From Erinaceus europaeus (taxonomy: Eukaryota > Chordata > Mammalia > Eulipotyphla > Erinaceidae), in assembly GCF_950295315.1 (NCBI RefSeq), contig NC_080176.1, positions 37,034,189 through 37,098,188 of the forward strand: a stretch of 64,000 nt of DNA, written 5' to 3'. Positions 12,485-23,912 of the stretch are shown here, piece by piece (within the stretch, counting starts at the first letter, position 1; every line of letters begins with the position of its first letter). The translations under genes and the position numbers were made by a program. The notes under the pieces are model-generated. The model was given only the letters and a program-made list of their open reading frames with translations, did no database searches and was not told where the DNA came from.

Positions 12485-12635
12485 TTTATTATTTATTTAC
12501 TTACTAGAAAGAGTCTGCAGAGAGTAAGAGATCACAAGTTCCTGCAGAGCGGTGGGGGCCAAGCATAAAACCAGGTCACACACAGAGCAAAGCAGGGCGC
12601 TATCCAAGTGGACCATCTCTCTGGCTCCATACCAC
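12485..12635 (-). repeat. Old tRNA-derived SINE
   Basis: Reversed; head relic GCAGGGCGCTATCCAAGTGG and B-box relic in a decayed body. Confidence 0.5.
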
Positions 12636-12659
12636 ATGCTATAAGAGCAATTCAATATA

Positions 12660-12965
12660 GAGGCTAGGTGGTGGCGTATGTGGCTGAGTGCACACGTCAC
12701 CATGTGCAAGGACCTAGGTGTGAACCACTGCTCCCCACCTGCAGGGGGGAAGTTTCATGAGCAGTGAAATGTATCTGCATGCGTCTCTCTTTCTCTCATC
12801 TCCCCTATCCTTCTCAATTTCAGTCTGTCCAATCTAATAAAAAAAAGAAAGGGGTAAAAAAAAAAAAAAAAAGCAAAAATGGCTACCAGGAGCTGTGGGT
12901 TCATTGCCTAAGCACTGAACCCCAGTAGTAACCCTGGTGGCAATTGAAACAATAAATAAATAATT
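12660..12965 (+). repeat. SINE type B' (with 3' module)
   Basis: Type B head and CT-rich body, A-rich linker, then the 3' module (GGCTACCAGGAGCTGTGGG ... CCCTGGTGGC) and AATAAA tail. Confidence 0.85.
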
Positions 12966-13074
12966 CACTAGCATTCCTTAAGTTTATATTTTGAAAGACA
13001 AGAGAAAACATTAAAGTCTTCTATTATTATTTTTTGAACTATGAAATCAGCTCAAAGCGACTCAATGGACAAAG

Positions 13075-13180
13075 AAAAAACGGCAGTGGAAGTGCATAGG
13101 ACTGGCATGTGAGAGGTCCTAGGGTGGACCCCTGGCAACACCAATAAGCAGAGGAGAGCAGTGCTCTGATCAAAACAAAT
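13075..13180 (+). repeat. Old tRNA-derived SINE head
   Basis: Weak tRNA-like pattern (CGGCAGTGGAAGTGCATAGG, GTGGACCCCTGGCAACACC). Confidence 0.5.
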
Positions 13181-13571
13181 TCAAAAGCAAACATTAAACC
13201 TCAGAGAGTGGTGACAGCTGTCAAGATGTATCATCAGTCCCGGAACTTGCTATCCCTTCAGTCCACATACTCCCACTCCAGGGCCTTTGCACTAGCTGCT
13301 TATGCACTTGAAACACATCTCCCCCAACACACTCAACAGTTAGGCTGCCTCCCTGTAGACAGCACCTTATCCCTCCACCTCCTCACCTTGCATTCCCTTC
13401 CTAGCCCTTGTCTCTACCTGGCCTTTAAGCATGAGTTTCTCTACTCATGTTTTATATCCTCTACAGAATGGCAGCATTGCAGGGCAGCTCTCTAGTATCT
13501 ATACACAAAACTATGTGCAGAACCAACTGCACAAATACTGGTGAGATGAAAGATGGCCTTCTGTCACTTAC

Positions 13572-13798
13572 CGTGTACAGAACAGAAAGTGTGTGTGGTA
13601 GTCTGCATACGTGTAGAAATAGTCCCCTATCTTGTGGTCTAGAATGGAATGACTGTTCTGGAAGTAATTTAACACGCTCATAATGGTGCAGTTCCTGTTA
13701 TATGGTGAGAGTGGGGCCAAGCAGATGTCTTGAAGTGTCACGGTCTCATTGTTATAGAATGCAGTCAAGTTTTCAATGGCTGTTTGTAAGTCAAGAAC
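13572..13798 (-). CDS. NPC1: NPC1 exon 9 (middle luminal domain)
   Basis: This exon codes residues 443-518 (227 bases). It contains NLT (N452), NET (N459) and NCT (N478) glycosylation sites, [21 protein letters not shown], then loop 2 of domain C. Loop 2 reads GDYFYTYAD here; I recall GDDFFVYAD in human, so residues 502, 504 and 505 differ while F503 and Y506 stay. Loop 2 docks with NPC2 and is also the known contact surface for filovirus glycoproteins. The acceptor is TTTCAG and the donor GTAAGTG. Confidence 0.98.
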
Positions 13799-14294
13799 CT
13801 GAAAGATTTAGAAAATAGGTCCAGAAATACATTCAGATTACTCTCATTCTGACTAGTCATTATTGTCCGGAAGGGTCCGAAGATAGAGATTATTTGGGTA
13901 AAATCCTGAAAACAGGGGAGAGGACTAAGACATTCTGTTGTAGTTATCCAATGATGCTAAAGGCCCACGACGGGAGAAGTGGAAGTGCTATTTATAGGTG
14001 CTTAGAGGCGGGGTTGATTTCCAGGCCAGAACTCAGTGTAGAACACACATAAGTCTTGCCTGTATCCCCTCACCCCCCAGCAAGATCACAGAGGGAACAC
14101 TGGTAATCTGCCTGGTATTCCCAACAGTTCCTACATGATTATTATTTACATGTATCCTCACATCTCCTAACACACAAAATACTCTTGAAGCTAAACACAC
14201 ATATCACGCACTTTTCATAACAAATTGGGGAAAAGCAGGTTATTGGGTGAAGAAATTATGCTTTTCAAGTCCTGGGTCTTTTCTTTTCCTTTCT

Positions 14295-14490
14295 TTGGCT
14301 TCTTGTTGCTGGGGTAATTGCTGGGGCCCTACACTTGCATGATTTCAGTGTAGAATCTTATTTCTTAATTCTTTAGAAAAAAAGGTTGAGAGACAGATAG
14401 AAAGGAAGAGAGGGAGAGAAGGAAAGAGACCACAGCATGGCTGTACTAGATGGGCTACTAGACCTCCCCCAGTCTCCAGCAAAGCACCAC
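14295..14490 (-). repeat. Old SINE, decayed
   Basis: Reversed; TTGCTGGGGTAATTGCTGGG followed by a purine-rich AGGAAGAGAGGGAGAGAAGG body. The head is not clear. Confidence 0.45.
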
Positions 14491-14812
14491 AAGTTTCACT
14501 TCTTTTGAGTGTGGCAAATGAACTATAAATGTAATTTATTCAGTAGGAAAATACTCATCTCAATTTCAAGAGAGAAGACTTATTATTATATGAAGTAAAC
14601 ATAAACGCAGTACATTTTTCATCAAGTTCAACACCTTCATTTCACTTTCTTGAAATGCAAAAAACCCCTTCCTTCTAACATTAAGGTTTCTAAGACATAC
14701 CATTCGTTACATTCAGCCCCAAGCCCACATTAAACAGAACTAGTAGGTGAACATGTAGGAGTTAGCCAACCACCTGGTTCCCTGGGGCTAATTTCTGCAA
14801 AGAGCAAATTAC

Positions 14813-15183
14813 CTGGTGCAAAATCTCTATGTCCAGCGGAGGTCCAAAGGGCACATCAGATCCTGAGGGGTATGGCTGGTAAGTATGTATTTTGGTGTTA
14901 GGGGCCCGGATGATGAGCTGCTCAGTGCGGAAGAATGGCCCAAAGTGTGTGTCAAAGTATTCTTTCTCCAGGCGTGCCTGGCTGCTAGGGGCTGACCAGA
15001 GGTCCACTGGATTGGTTGTGACCTGCACAAACACCAGGCCTGAAGAACATGCCGCAATGAAGGCCACAGAGAAGAAAATGATGCAGCCAGGGTTTCGAAC
15101 GCAGAAAGAGCCCCACTGAGAGAAGAGCTGCCTCAAACAGTTTTCAAATGCTGCGCTGACTGGGTCACAGCAGGACACCTCCC
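14813..15183 (-). CDS. NPC1: NPC1 exon 8 (second transmembrane helix, middle luminal domain start)
   Basis: The largest exon here, 371 bases, coding residues 319-442. In order: a cytosolic stretch [20 protein letters not shown]; the second transmembrane segment starting [19 protein letters not shown]; the highly conserved [20 protein letters not shown]; and the start of the middle luminal domain (domain C) with [15 protein letters not shown] and YQPYPSG. In that last motif Y423 and P424 form loop 1 of the NPC2-binding surface, unchanged from human. The acceptor is TTCCAG and the donor GTAATT. Confidence 0.98.
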
Positions 15184-15584
15184 CTGGAAGGATGGGAGAG
15201 GAAGGGAGGGTGGAGGTTAAGAGCCAAGCCACTCTTGAAAGTCAGGAACAGGGAAAGCACCAGCTACTACTGCTTATGGTGGCAACAGGGCCTGCCTTGG
15301 GGGTATGCACAAGCCTTCCTTATCCTCAGCTACTTATCTGTTCTGGAAGTGACCCTTGTCTGTCCACCAGGAGTGCTGGACCCGCTCCAAAGGGCAGGCT
15401 CACACACAAAGGCAAAGTTCCTGAGCATTCTATCCAAAGCAGCTCTCATCAACCTTTCCTGCTACTCTTTCTCTGCCAGTTCTATTAGGACCTTCACAGC
15501 TCTTACCCCAGTCCAGTTATTCTATGCTATTATTAACTACCTGACTGTCATCCGTCACCTCAACTAGAATGTCAGTACTACAAA

Positions 15585-15642
15585 CACAAACACAAGGATC
15601 CTGTCCGTCTGTTCACAAACACAAGGATCTTGTCTGTCTGTT
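15585..15642. repeat. 29-bp tandem duplication
   Basis: CACAAACACAAGGATC plus CTGTCCGTCTGTT occurs twice with two mismatches (15,585-15,613 and 15,614-15,642), in intron 7. Confidence 0.9.
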
Positions 15643-15710
15643 CTGGTCATAGCTGTGAATACCTCAAAGTGAATACCCGCACTCGAGCATAATCCTAAAC
15701 TTTTTGTTTA

Positions 15711-15818
<108 letters not shown>

Positions 15819-16128
15819 TTAAGTGGTTTCAGGGAACTTTCCGATAAAGAGACTTTTCCCTAGACGGTCCCACAATTCCATTTTAAAGTTCACTCCTCAT
15901 CTTGTCTCCTTCCTAACTGTTGTATTCTCCCCTTCAGTTCCTTTGTTCTAGGGTCTCTCTACTCACTCCATCTCAAAAGAAGTTTTAAGAAAGAAATGAA
16001 AAAGTTAACAAGGTACAGTAACAATTATCATTACAGTGAATGAGTGAGGTCAATGGAAAGCTAGAAATGTTACTTGGCTAATTTCTTTTTTTTCTTAAAT
16101 GTCCTAGAAGACAAACATAAATGCTTAC

Positions 16129-16378
16129 CTGTAGCACCACATAGCAAAAAACACTCCAAAAAACACAAGCAGAAATGCCATGTAGGTGGCCCACATAATG
16201 ACATACATGGCATCCAGTCCCAAGATTCTCCAAGGAATAGGAGGTGGTGGTGGCTGGGGCTTGGGGCCACATACGACTGAACAGTCCTGGCAGCTGCATG
16301 GCCCTGTGACCTCATCTACAGACTCATCACAGCCTTTGGTGGCATTATTCATTGGCTCCATCCCATGGGTTGGGAAAT
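16129..16378 (-). CDS. NPC1: NPC1 exon 6 (proline linker and first transmembrane helix)
   Basis: This exon codes residues 211-294 (250 bases). The order is: the domain tail with an NAT site and the cluster [11 protein letters not shown]; the linker [12 protein letters not shown], which tethers the N-terminal domain to the membrane part; then [20 protein letters not shown], the first transmembrane segment. The Pro run and cysteines match the human pattern. The acceptor is GACAG and the donor GTAAG. Exons 6 and 7 are separated by the shortest intron in the window (327 bp). Confidence 0.98.
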
Positions 16379-16711
16379 CTGTCAAATCACACATATATAT
16401 GAAATTATAATGAAAACCAATGATAAGCTCATGAAAATATATAGAAGAGTAAAAAGAATTGCAGGGTTGCATTTGATTAGGAAAATGATTTACAAGACAG
16501 TTGTCACATGCAGGTTTTTATCTGATCAAAATAGCTTATGTAGTTCTATCAGATTTTAAGTTACTTCACTTAATCTGAGCATAGGCTCTTGCAGCTATCT
16601 TTTAAGTGTGATACATCTAAGGTAAAAAATTTTCTATTATGTCTCTATCAAGGAGCTAGTTTTGTACTAGTGTCCAGCTCCTGAAAAGGTTTTTCTTAAA
16701 TCTTTGGGGCA

Positions 16712-16988
16712 TTTATTTTTTAATATTTATTCCCTTTTGTTGCCCTTGTTCTATTGTTGTTGTTGTTACTGATGTTGTCGCTGTTGGATAGGACAGAGAG
16801 AAATGGAGAGAGGAGGGGAAGACAAAGAAGGGGAGAGAAAGATAAGAAAGACAGACACCTGCAGACCTGCTTGGCTGCTTGTGAAGTTACTCCCCTGCAG
16901 GTGGGGAGCCAGGGGCTCGAACTGGGATCTTTAGGCTGGTCCTTGTGCTTTGCAGCATGTGCGCTTAATCTGCTGTGCCTGACTCCTG
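16712..16988 (-). repeat. SINE type A, first of three in a row
   Basis: Reversed full copy. TTTGGGGCATTT precedes it at 16,703-16,714 and follows at 16,989-17,000. Confidence 0.9.
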
Positions 16989-17000
16989 TTTGGGGCATTT

Positions 17001-17295
17001 AAAAATTTTTTTAAATATATTTATTATTTTTCCTTTTTGTTGCCCTTATTTTACATTGTTGTAGTAGTTATTATTATTGTTGTTGTTGTTGATGTTTTCG
17101 TTGTTGTACAGGACAGAGAAATATAGAGAGGAGGGGAAGACAGAGAGAGGGAGAGAAAGACAGACACCTGAAGACCTGCTTCACCGTCTGTGAAGCGGCT
17201 CCCCTGTAGGTGGGGAGCCAGGGGCTTGAACGGGGAACGTTATTTTGGTCCTTGCGCTTTGCGCCACATGCGCTTAACTCGCTGTGCTACTGCTG
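17001..17295 (-). repeat. SINE type A, second of three
   Basis: Reversed copy ending GCTGTGCTACTGCTG; TTTGGGGCACTT follows at 17,296-17,307. Confidence 0.9.
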
Positions 17296-17307
17296 TTTGG
17301 GGCACTT

Positions 17308-17590
17308 TTTAAAAAATTTTTATTTATTTATTACCTTTTGTTGCCCTTGTTGTTTTATTGTTGTAGTTATTGTTGTTGCTGTTGTTGTTGGATAGGACAG
17401 AGAGAAATGGAGAGAGGAGGGGAAGACAGAGAGGAGGAGAGAAAGACAGACACCTGCAGACGTGCTTCACCGCTTGTGAAGCGACTCCGCTGCAGGTGGG
17501 GAGCTGGGGGCTCGAACTGGGATCCTTACTCAGGTCCTGGCAATTTGCGCCACGTGCGCTTAACCTGCTGCGCCACCGCCCGGCTCCCTG
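17308..17590 (-). repeat. SINE type A, third of three
   Basis: Reversed and well preserved, ending CGCCACCGCCCGGCTCCC; TTTGGGGCATTT follows at 17,591-17,602. Confidence 0.92.
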
Positions 17591-17824
17591 TTTGGGGCAT
17601 TTTTAAGAATAAAACTAAAATAGTTTTTCAGTTAAGTAGCAGAATCTATAGGCAATTCTTTTTCCTCCTCCCTCCTCACTCCCAGACCCCACTAAGTTGA
17701 ACATGGACAGGGTAAGGACCAGGACAACAATCTCATTGGAGAGAAACTGCTGAAAGTACTTAGCTGAATTTGGGAGCTGAAGACTCCCAGAATTTAAAAT
17801 AACACCACAAATACAACAAAATAC

Positions 17825-17992
17825 CTGAAAAGATGGGTATGATGGTAAAAGGTGCCTGGCCATTGTCCTTGCTGAACATGTACTCGATCCAGTTAGTGGC
17901 GTTGCAGTCACTGGCATCCCGCCCACACATGAGGCCCAGGGCTCTGTCATTACTTGAAGGGGCTTCAACATCTTGGCAGGCATTGTACATCG
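17825..17992 (-). CDS. NPC1: NPC1 exon 5 (N-terminal domain end)
   Basis: This exon codes residues 155-211 (168 bases). It starts [16 protein letters not shown] and runs through [18 protein letters not shown] to the end of the N-terminal domain, with the N185 glycosylation site (NAT). The acceptor is CTAG and the donor GTATT, weaker than the others but with canonical GT. Three SINEs in a row lie just downstream in intron 5 (16,703-17,602), the last ending 222 bases from this exon. Confidence 0.97.
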
Positions 17993-18071
17993 CTAGCAGA
18001 GGGACAGGGGATAAGATGGAGATTACTATGCTACTTTAACTCACTGGGTGAGACCTACTAAAAGGCTTCTT

Positions 18072-18275
18072 TGGGGGCCCTGTGGCAGCACACCTGGTTG
18101 AGCATACACATTGCAGTGTTCAAGGTTTAGGCCTCTGGTTCCCACCTGCAGAGGGAAAGCAAGCTTCACAAGTGTGGAAGGAGCGTTGTGGGTAGTCTCT
18201 CTTTCTCCCTCTCTATCTCCCCCTTCCATATCAGTTTCTCTTTCTCTATCCAATAAATGACTGAATAAATAAAAT
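18072..18275 (+). repeat. SINE type B
   Basis: Head GGGGGCCCTGTGGCAGCACA, CCCACCTGCAGAGGGAAAGC, CT-rich body, CCAATAAATGACTGAATAAA tail. Confidence 0.85.
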
Positions 18276-18829
18276 GAGACTTTTAAAAGCCTGTGAGTCT
18301 TCAAGGCTTTCTCTGTTGCCAAGCACTTCCCATGTGGTGCCAGGATTTGAGCCTGAATAGGGAACAGGGCAATGCAGACACCCTGTCCTATGAGGCCCTT
18401 TCTGGTTCCAGTAAAAGGTTTCATAAAAGGGAACTCAGAAAAGGAGATATGTGGTGGCCAGTAGCTACATTAGGGAGTGGGTCACAAGAGTAAGCAGGAA
18501 GGGGAGGACTAGAGATTGCCCTTGAAAGGACACTGATGGACAAGAGTTCAAGCAGTCTAGAGGCAAAAAAGACCAGGAGGATTTCCACCATCCCACATGG
18601 TTCGCAAAAAAGCCTAGGGAAGTATCTGCATAGTATGGAACAGTAGACTAAAGCTGAGGAAGAAGTTAAGAACCTTAGTGTCTTTAAAGTCAGTGAAGCT
18701 GGTTCCAGAAAACTTTTGCAGCAGAAAACTTAGTAGCTAAAAAGTTATACAACTTACAGAGGACAACTTTTTTTTTTTTTTTTTGGCAGAGTACATACAT
18801 GAGTGGACATAATATTAGTTTTTTATTTT
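18276..18829. other. Intron 4, unique sequence with poly-T run
   Basis: No recognised repeat apart from an uninterrupted T run at about 18,769-18,784. Confidence 0.5.
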
Positions 18830-19250
18830 TATTTTATTATTTACTTAAAAATAATCAAGTACTGTGAGAACAACAGGAAGCACAGCTCAGGTCTGGCTAA
18901 TGTGTGATGATGGACTGAAGTTATGGCCTCTGGAGGCGTCAAACATGCAAGTCCTGTGCTCTGACAGGCTGAGTTAGCTCCCCAGCCCTGGCTTCTTTTA
19001 GTTCACATCACGGTAAGACACTCAATAACATCTCACACCACTTCATTTCGTTTGATTTTTTTCACTCATTATCTTTATTTTTTATTAACAAATATTTTAC
19101 TTTATTCATTTTGCAACAGATGGAGATTCAAATGAGAGAGGCAGAGAAAGGAGCCAGACATTCTGGTACATGCAGCGCCCAGGATCAAATCAGGAGCCTC
19201 AGGCACACAAATCCTGTGCTCGACCAGCTAGGCTATTTCCACAGCCATTA
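18830..19250 (-). repeat. Two old tRNA-derived SINEs
   Basis: Reversed relics at 18,830-18,998 (ends CTGAGTTAGCTCCCCAGCCC) and 19,075-19,250 (AGGCAGAGAAAGGAGCCAGAC, ends CCAGCTAGGCTATTTCC). Confidence 0.55.
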
Positions 19251-19324
19251 GTTTTTCTTCTCTGTAATATTACTTAAATGGTCTCTCCTAGGGGAAGGTG
19301 TTATACATTCTATCAAATGTATGA

Positions 19325-19551
19325 TGGCAGAAATAGCTCACCTATAAGCTACATTGCCATGTACACAACATAGGTTGTTCAAGCTCAGCCCCCACTGCAC
19401 TGAAGGAAGCCTTGAAGCTGTGGTCTCCCCCATTCTTCCCTCCCTCTCTCTCAGCCATCTCTATCTCTACAGGAAAGAGAAAGAAAGGGAGAAGAAAAGG
19501 AGAAAGAAGGGAAGAAAGAAAGAAAGGAGAGAGAGGGAAAGAAAGAAAAGA
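19325..19551 (+). repeat. SINE-like element with long GAAA-rich tail
   Basis: Decayed tRNA-like head and CT-rich body, then about 80 bases of GAAA/GGAA purine repeats (19,471-19,551). Confidence 0.6.
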
Positions 19552-19768
19552 CAAGTATAGTGACATTATAATGTCCACAGTGGCCCCACTGCTCTCAACA
19601 CTCTCTTGGTTCTACCTCTCCAACCCCCTCCTCATAATGCCTTGGACGACAGACCACTTTCCTATCTGCACAGTTTTGCTACTTCCAGAAATGTCATAAT
19701 CGGAACTAGACAGTATGCAGCCTTTTCAGATTAGTCTCTTGCACATAGCAATATGCATATAAGGTCTT

Positions 19769-20074
19769 TCCATGTCTTTTTAAAAATAAATATTTATTTG
19801 TTCCCTTTTGTTGCCCTTCTTGTCTTATTGTTGTAGTCATTATTGTTGTTATTGATGTTGCTATTGGATAGGACAGAGAGAAATGGAGAGAGGAGGGGAA
19901 GACAGAGGGGGAGAGAAAGATAGACACCTGCAGACATGCTTCACCATGTGTGAAGCGATTCCCCTACAAGTGGGGAGCTGGGGGCTTGAACTGGGATCTT
20001 TACGCTGGTCTTTGCGCTTTGTGCCACCTGCGCTTACCCTGCTGTGCTACCGCCCGACTCCCTCCATGTCTTTT
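19769..20074 (-). repeat. SINE type A with perfect target duplication
   Basis: Reversed full copy flanked by TCCATGTCTTTTT at 19,769-19,781 and 20,062-20,074. Confidence 0.93.
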
Positions 20075-20554
20075 TGTGACTTGATAGTTTTTTGGTTTTT
20101 TTTTTTTGATACTTCATTTTTAATGTTAGTAATATTTCATTTTCTGAATGTACCAATTTATCTTTTCACCCACTGAAGGATGATTGGCTGATTCAAAATA
20201 TTGGCAATCACGAATACAAGGTTATCTGTGGGGATGTCATTTATTTTTTCAAGTAAATATCAAAGAACACAGTATGGCGGTTAAATCATCTGGTAGTTTC
20301 CTGAGAGAGTATCACATTGGAATTCTACAGTGGTTATGCCGCTTTGCAATCTCATTAGCAATGGATGAGATTCCCTGTGGCTAATAAACTTGCCAGCACT
20401 GCTGGGTGTGCACTTTGAGTTCTGTCATTTAAATGAGAATATACTGGTATCTCATTATTTGACACCAACATTTCCTCTTTGCTAACACATTTGCTTAGGT
20501 CTTCTGTCCATTATTCATTGTTCAATCTCTTACTGCACATGTGACTTATCATTC

Positions 20555-20720
20555 TGGATTTTACTTTTTTTTTCCCCCTTCCAGATAGAGATAAGCGATA
20601 TTTCAGCACCAGAATTTCTCAGTGTCCACAGTACTCCTATATGCTGCCAGGGCTTGAACCTGGGTCACATGCAAGGCAAGATACATGCCCTACCTTTTTG
20701 CTATTTCTCTAGCCCTCTTA
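20555..20720 (-). repeat. Old tRNA-derived SINE
   Basis: Reversed: ATATGCTGCCAGGGCTTGAA, CCTGGGTCACATGC, TTGCTATTTCTCTAGCCC. Confidence 0.65.
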
Positions 20721-20866
20721 GCAGTTTTAAGAACTCTTTATATTTTCAAATAGTAGTTTTCCATAACATATCTTTTACAAATATTTTTCCTGGTCTATGG
20801 TTAACTTTTCATCCTTCTGACGTCTCCTTTTTAATTTTTATTTTACCATTACAAGAATGCTAAAGT

Positions 20867-21243
20867 GGGGGGCCAGGCAGTAGTGCAGTGGGTTAAGCGC
20901 ACATGACACAAAGTACAAGGACAGGCTTAAGGATCCCGGTTCAAGCCCCCAGCCCCCCACCTGTAGGGGGGCGGGGGGGGGGTTGTTTCACAATTAGTGA
21001 AGCAGGTCTGCAGGTGTCTTTCTCTCCCCTTCGCTGTCTTCCCCTCCTCTCTCAATTTCTCTGTCCTATCCAACAACAATAATAGTAATACTAATAACAC
21101 AACAACAATAAACCACAAGAGCAACAAAAAGAGAAAAAAAAATGCCCTCCAGGAGCAGTGGATTTGTGGTACAGGCACTGAGACCCAGTGATAACCCTCT
21201 AGGCAAAAAACAAAACAAAACAAAACAAAAGAAACAAAAAAAC
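20867..21243 (+). repeat. SINE type A' with target duplication
   Basis: Full copy with 3' module and (CAAAA)n tail. Flanks are AATGCTAAAGTG and AATGCTACAGTG. Confidence 0.92.
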
Positions 21244-23040
21244 AATGCTACAGTGAACTTTTTTTTTGGGGGGGGAAGATGTCATTGATTTGAGGAGGAT
21301 AAAAGGAGCAAATCAGACTTTTTTAAGAGCCTTGAATCTCAAAAATTATCTATCAACTATAATACATAAAAGACCTTAAAATTATAGTATGACAATTAAA
21401 ACAAGGATCAAAGAATTTCATCTTTACTACACAAAAAATAATCTAACAATGAAAAACAAACCATTTTTTCCAGAAAAAAAAAATGGTGTGGTTTAATAAT
21501 GAGCAAAATTTGAATAAACCCTAACAAATTTGCCTATGCTACCTGTTCTGAAACTTTTATCCGTAATTTAGTGTTCTCATATGTTCACTAACAAAATGTT
21601 TAACCAAAGCAGCAGTCATTTACAGCAAAGCTGGTACCAACAGCAAAAGAAAAAAAGAAAAGTTAAGAAATGGTGCATAAGTCATTTCTGATTTTAGTAC
21701 AATCACAGAAAAGATGAATACAAGTTTGTAATTAATATTTACACATGTCAAAGAAACTGTCAGCACCCAAAGTATTTTATTGCTATATTAACAATGAATT
21801 TTTGGATATTTTAAAGGGGCCACATAAAAATAGATTCAAGGAACAGATTAAATTGAATTCCTAGGTTAAAATGCTTGGTTTAAAGAATTTTCTACAACAA
21901 TTTTATGTATGAAAAGTTATATAACCTTATATGAAAATGTCATGAAGTATATTATACACTATATTAAATGTATTTCCCAAGAGGGAAAAAATTAAAATAT
22001 CTAAAATATATTAGATTAAGATTACAAGACCCATTATAGATCCTTTGAACATGCATCTGTTTACAGAATTAACAATATACAAGATGTTTATCATGGATCA
22101 TAAAGAAAGAAGTTGATGACTACTATCCTTTTCACAACATTATCAACTCACTTTAGCCACAAATATGTCCTTGGTATGCATTATACAAATTATGTACTTT
22201 TACCCCCCATCAGATCATCCATAGGTTTACTTAGAAGTAAAGATGAAGGCGAAGAAATAAGCCAAGTGTCTGTCTTCTCTCTTTCACACAACATCCCAAG
22301 CATGGCATAAGTAGCCTGAAACTATAAAATACTAACTGGGCTTTTAGTTATCTACACAGACTGCTAAAAAAGTAAATTAAGTTGCCCAATTTAGTGCATT
22401 AGATAACAAAACCAGCCAGCCACAAAGCAAGCTGGAAAGCATTAAATTAAATGTTTCATATTTTATATATTTTAAATCATTTAATTTCTATAGAAAAATT
22501 TTATTCACAATATAATGTGACAGAAAATGCCACAGGAATGATATACTGATTGCAATAAGGATGCATGCAACAGCAGCTTTTTATTTTATAGCTATTTGTT
22601 TATAAAAATTAAACCTCTCCAGACATGCTTTATCACATGGTTTTAGATTTGTAATGTAAATGAGTAAGGCATATCATATAGTTAGAAGAGAGAATGTCTC
22701 ATCATTTTGAATGTGAATTATCTGCAGAAACATGTACTGAACCCTGAAATATGCATGTTTAAATATGCATGTTCTGTCCAAATCTGGACAATCTACAATC
22801 ATTTCCTACAGCGAACTTTTTACATGATTTTTCCCCCCAATTGCATGGACTAGACATTGCTTGAGGGCATTTATAAATGCAATTTAAAAGATAAGAGTAC
22901 ATTTATCTTCAACTCTAGCATGGACTGCAAGACAGTTTTTCAAAAGACTAGCAAACCAAGTCTGGTCATCAGTTCTCATCAAGATATGGCTACCAGTGGT
23001 ACGGTGCATCAGCAATTCCACCACTCCACATCAGTATACA
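21244..23040. other. Intron 4, AT-rich unique sequence
   Basis: About 1.8 kb, AT-rich and without SINEs, which is unusual for this window. I see no coding or RNA signal. Confidence 0.55.
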
Positions 23041-23047
23041 CATTTTT

Positions 23048-23360
23048 TGAGGGGCAGTGATGCACCCAATTAAGTGCACACATTACTATGTATAAGGACC
23101 CAGGTTCAAGCCCCTGCTCCCCAACTGTAGGAGGGATGTTTCATGAGCAGTGAAGCAGGTCTGCAGGTGTCTTTCTCCCTTTCTACCTTCCCCATCCCTC
23201 TCAATTTCTCTGTCCTATCAAAACAAAATAGGAAGGAAGGAAGGGTGGAAGGAAGGAAAGAAGGAAAAAAAGGAAAAGGAAAAAATGGCTGCCAGGAGCA
23301 GAATTTGTAGTGCTGGCAACTGAGCCTCAGTGGTAATCTTGGTGAAAATAAAAAATAACA
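23048..23360 (+). repeat. SINE type B' with GGAA tract
   Basis: Type B head, body, GGAAGGAAGG tract (about 23,230-23,285), then the 3' module (GGCTGCCAGGAGCAG). Confidence 0.85.
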
Positions 23361-23384
23361 TAAAGTAGATAATTTTTTGACATT

Positions 23385-23560
23385 TTAAAAGACTTATTTA
23401 TCTATGTTACAGAGAGAAAAGACCTGGCATCAATCTGGTATATACTGCACTAGGGATTAAACTAGGGTATAAGGCTGGGGTTCCTGGTGCCCGAGAGGCC
23501 AGAGCCCTGCTATGCAGCTATATGCCCACCTCTGGGGCTGCAATTCCTGTACTTTTCAGA
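23385..23560 (-). repeat. Old tRNA-derived SINE
   Basis: Reversed relic: AGACTTATTTATCTATGTTA, GGATTAAACTAGGGTATAAG. Confidence 0.5.
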
Positions 23561-23736
23561 TATGCTGCCTCTCAGGCTGCATTTTGTTTTAATATATTTT
23601 TCAAAGGTTTATTTATCAATGAAAGAGAGCTAACAAATATCTAGAATTGAAAAGGATCAATTTTTGAAATCTGCAGTTTATATCATTTACTATAACTGCA
23701 TTAGTAAGATTATTAAAGTTTCCAAAATTTACTTAC

Positions 23737-23912
23737 CATTGGCAAAAGTCTCTCCAATATAGTACTGTAATTCTTTTACATTTGTTTTTGTTTGGTTAGT
23801 AACAGGATCAACATAATCTTCAGTTGCTGTAATATTCAGAAACTGACTTTGTCGGTGGCTACATGTCAGCTCACAAAACAAGTTCATGAGATTATAAAAG
23901 CAGGATGGACAT
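23737..23912 (-). CDS. NPC1: NPC1 exon 4 (N-terminal domain)
   Basis: This exon codes residues 96-155 (176 bases). It contains [17 protein letters not shown], with C97, C100, C109 and C113 of the disulphide-rich N-terminal domain, then NIT (N122) and NQT (N135) glycosylation sites and an [19 protein letters not shown] stretch close to human. The acceptor is TTTAG and the donor GTAAG. Changes against remembered human sequence are few and conservative (for example I for V in NIT, ETFAN for QSFAN near the end). Confidence 0.97.

Larger units (their letters stand above)
19565..20860 (-). mobile_element. Ancient L1 3' end (L1M-type)
   Basis: Reversed L1 pattern shared by many mammals: TCCATGTCTTTTTGTGACTT, GAATGTACCAATTTATC, ATGAGATTCCCTGTGG and TGGTATCTCATTATTTGAC. 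Two SINEs interrupt it. Confidence 0.75.

Noticed and set aside
15585..15642. Possible CRISPR-like or satellite repeat
   Set aside because: Only two adjacent 29-bp units without spacers; a simple tandem duplication in a mammalian intron.
19471..19551. Purine-rich GAAA tract as a possible triplex or regulatory site
   Set aside because: It is the expanded tail of a SINE-like element; similar tracts occur at 23,230 and 37,996 in other SINEs.
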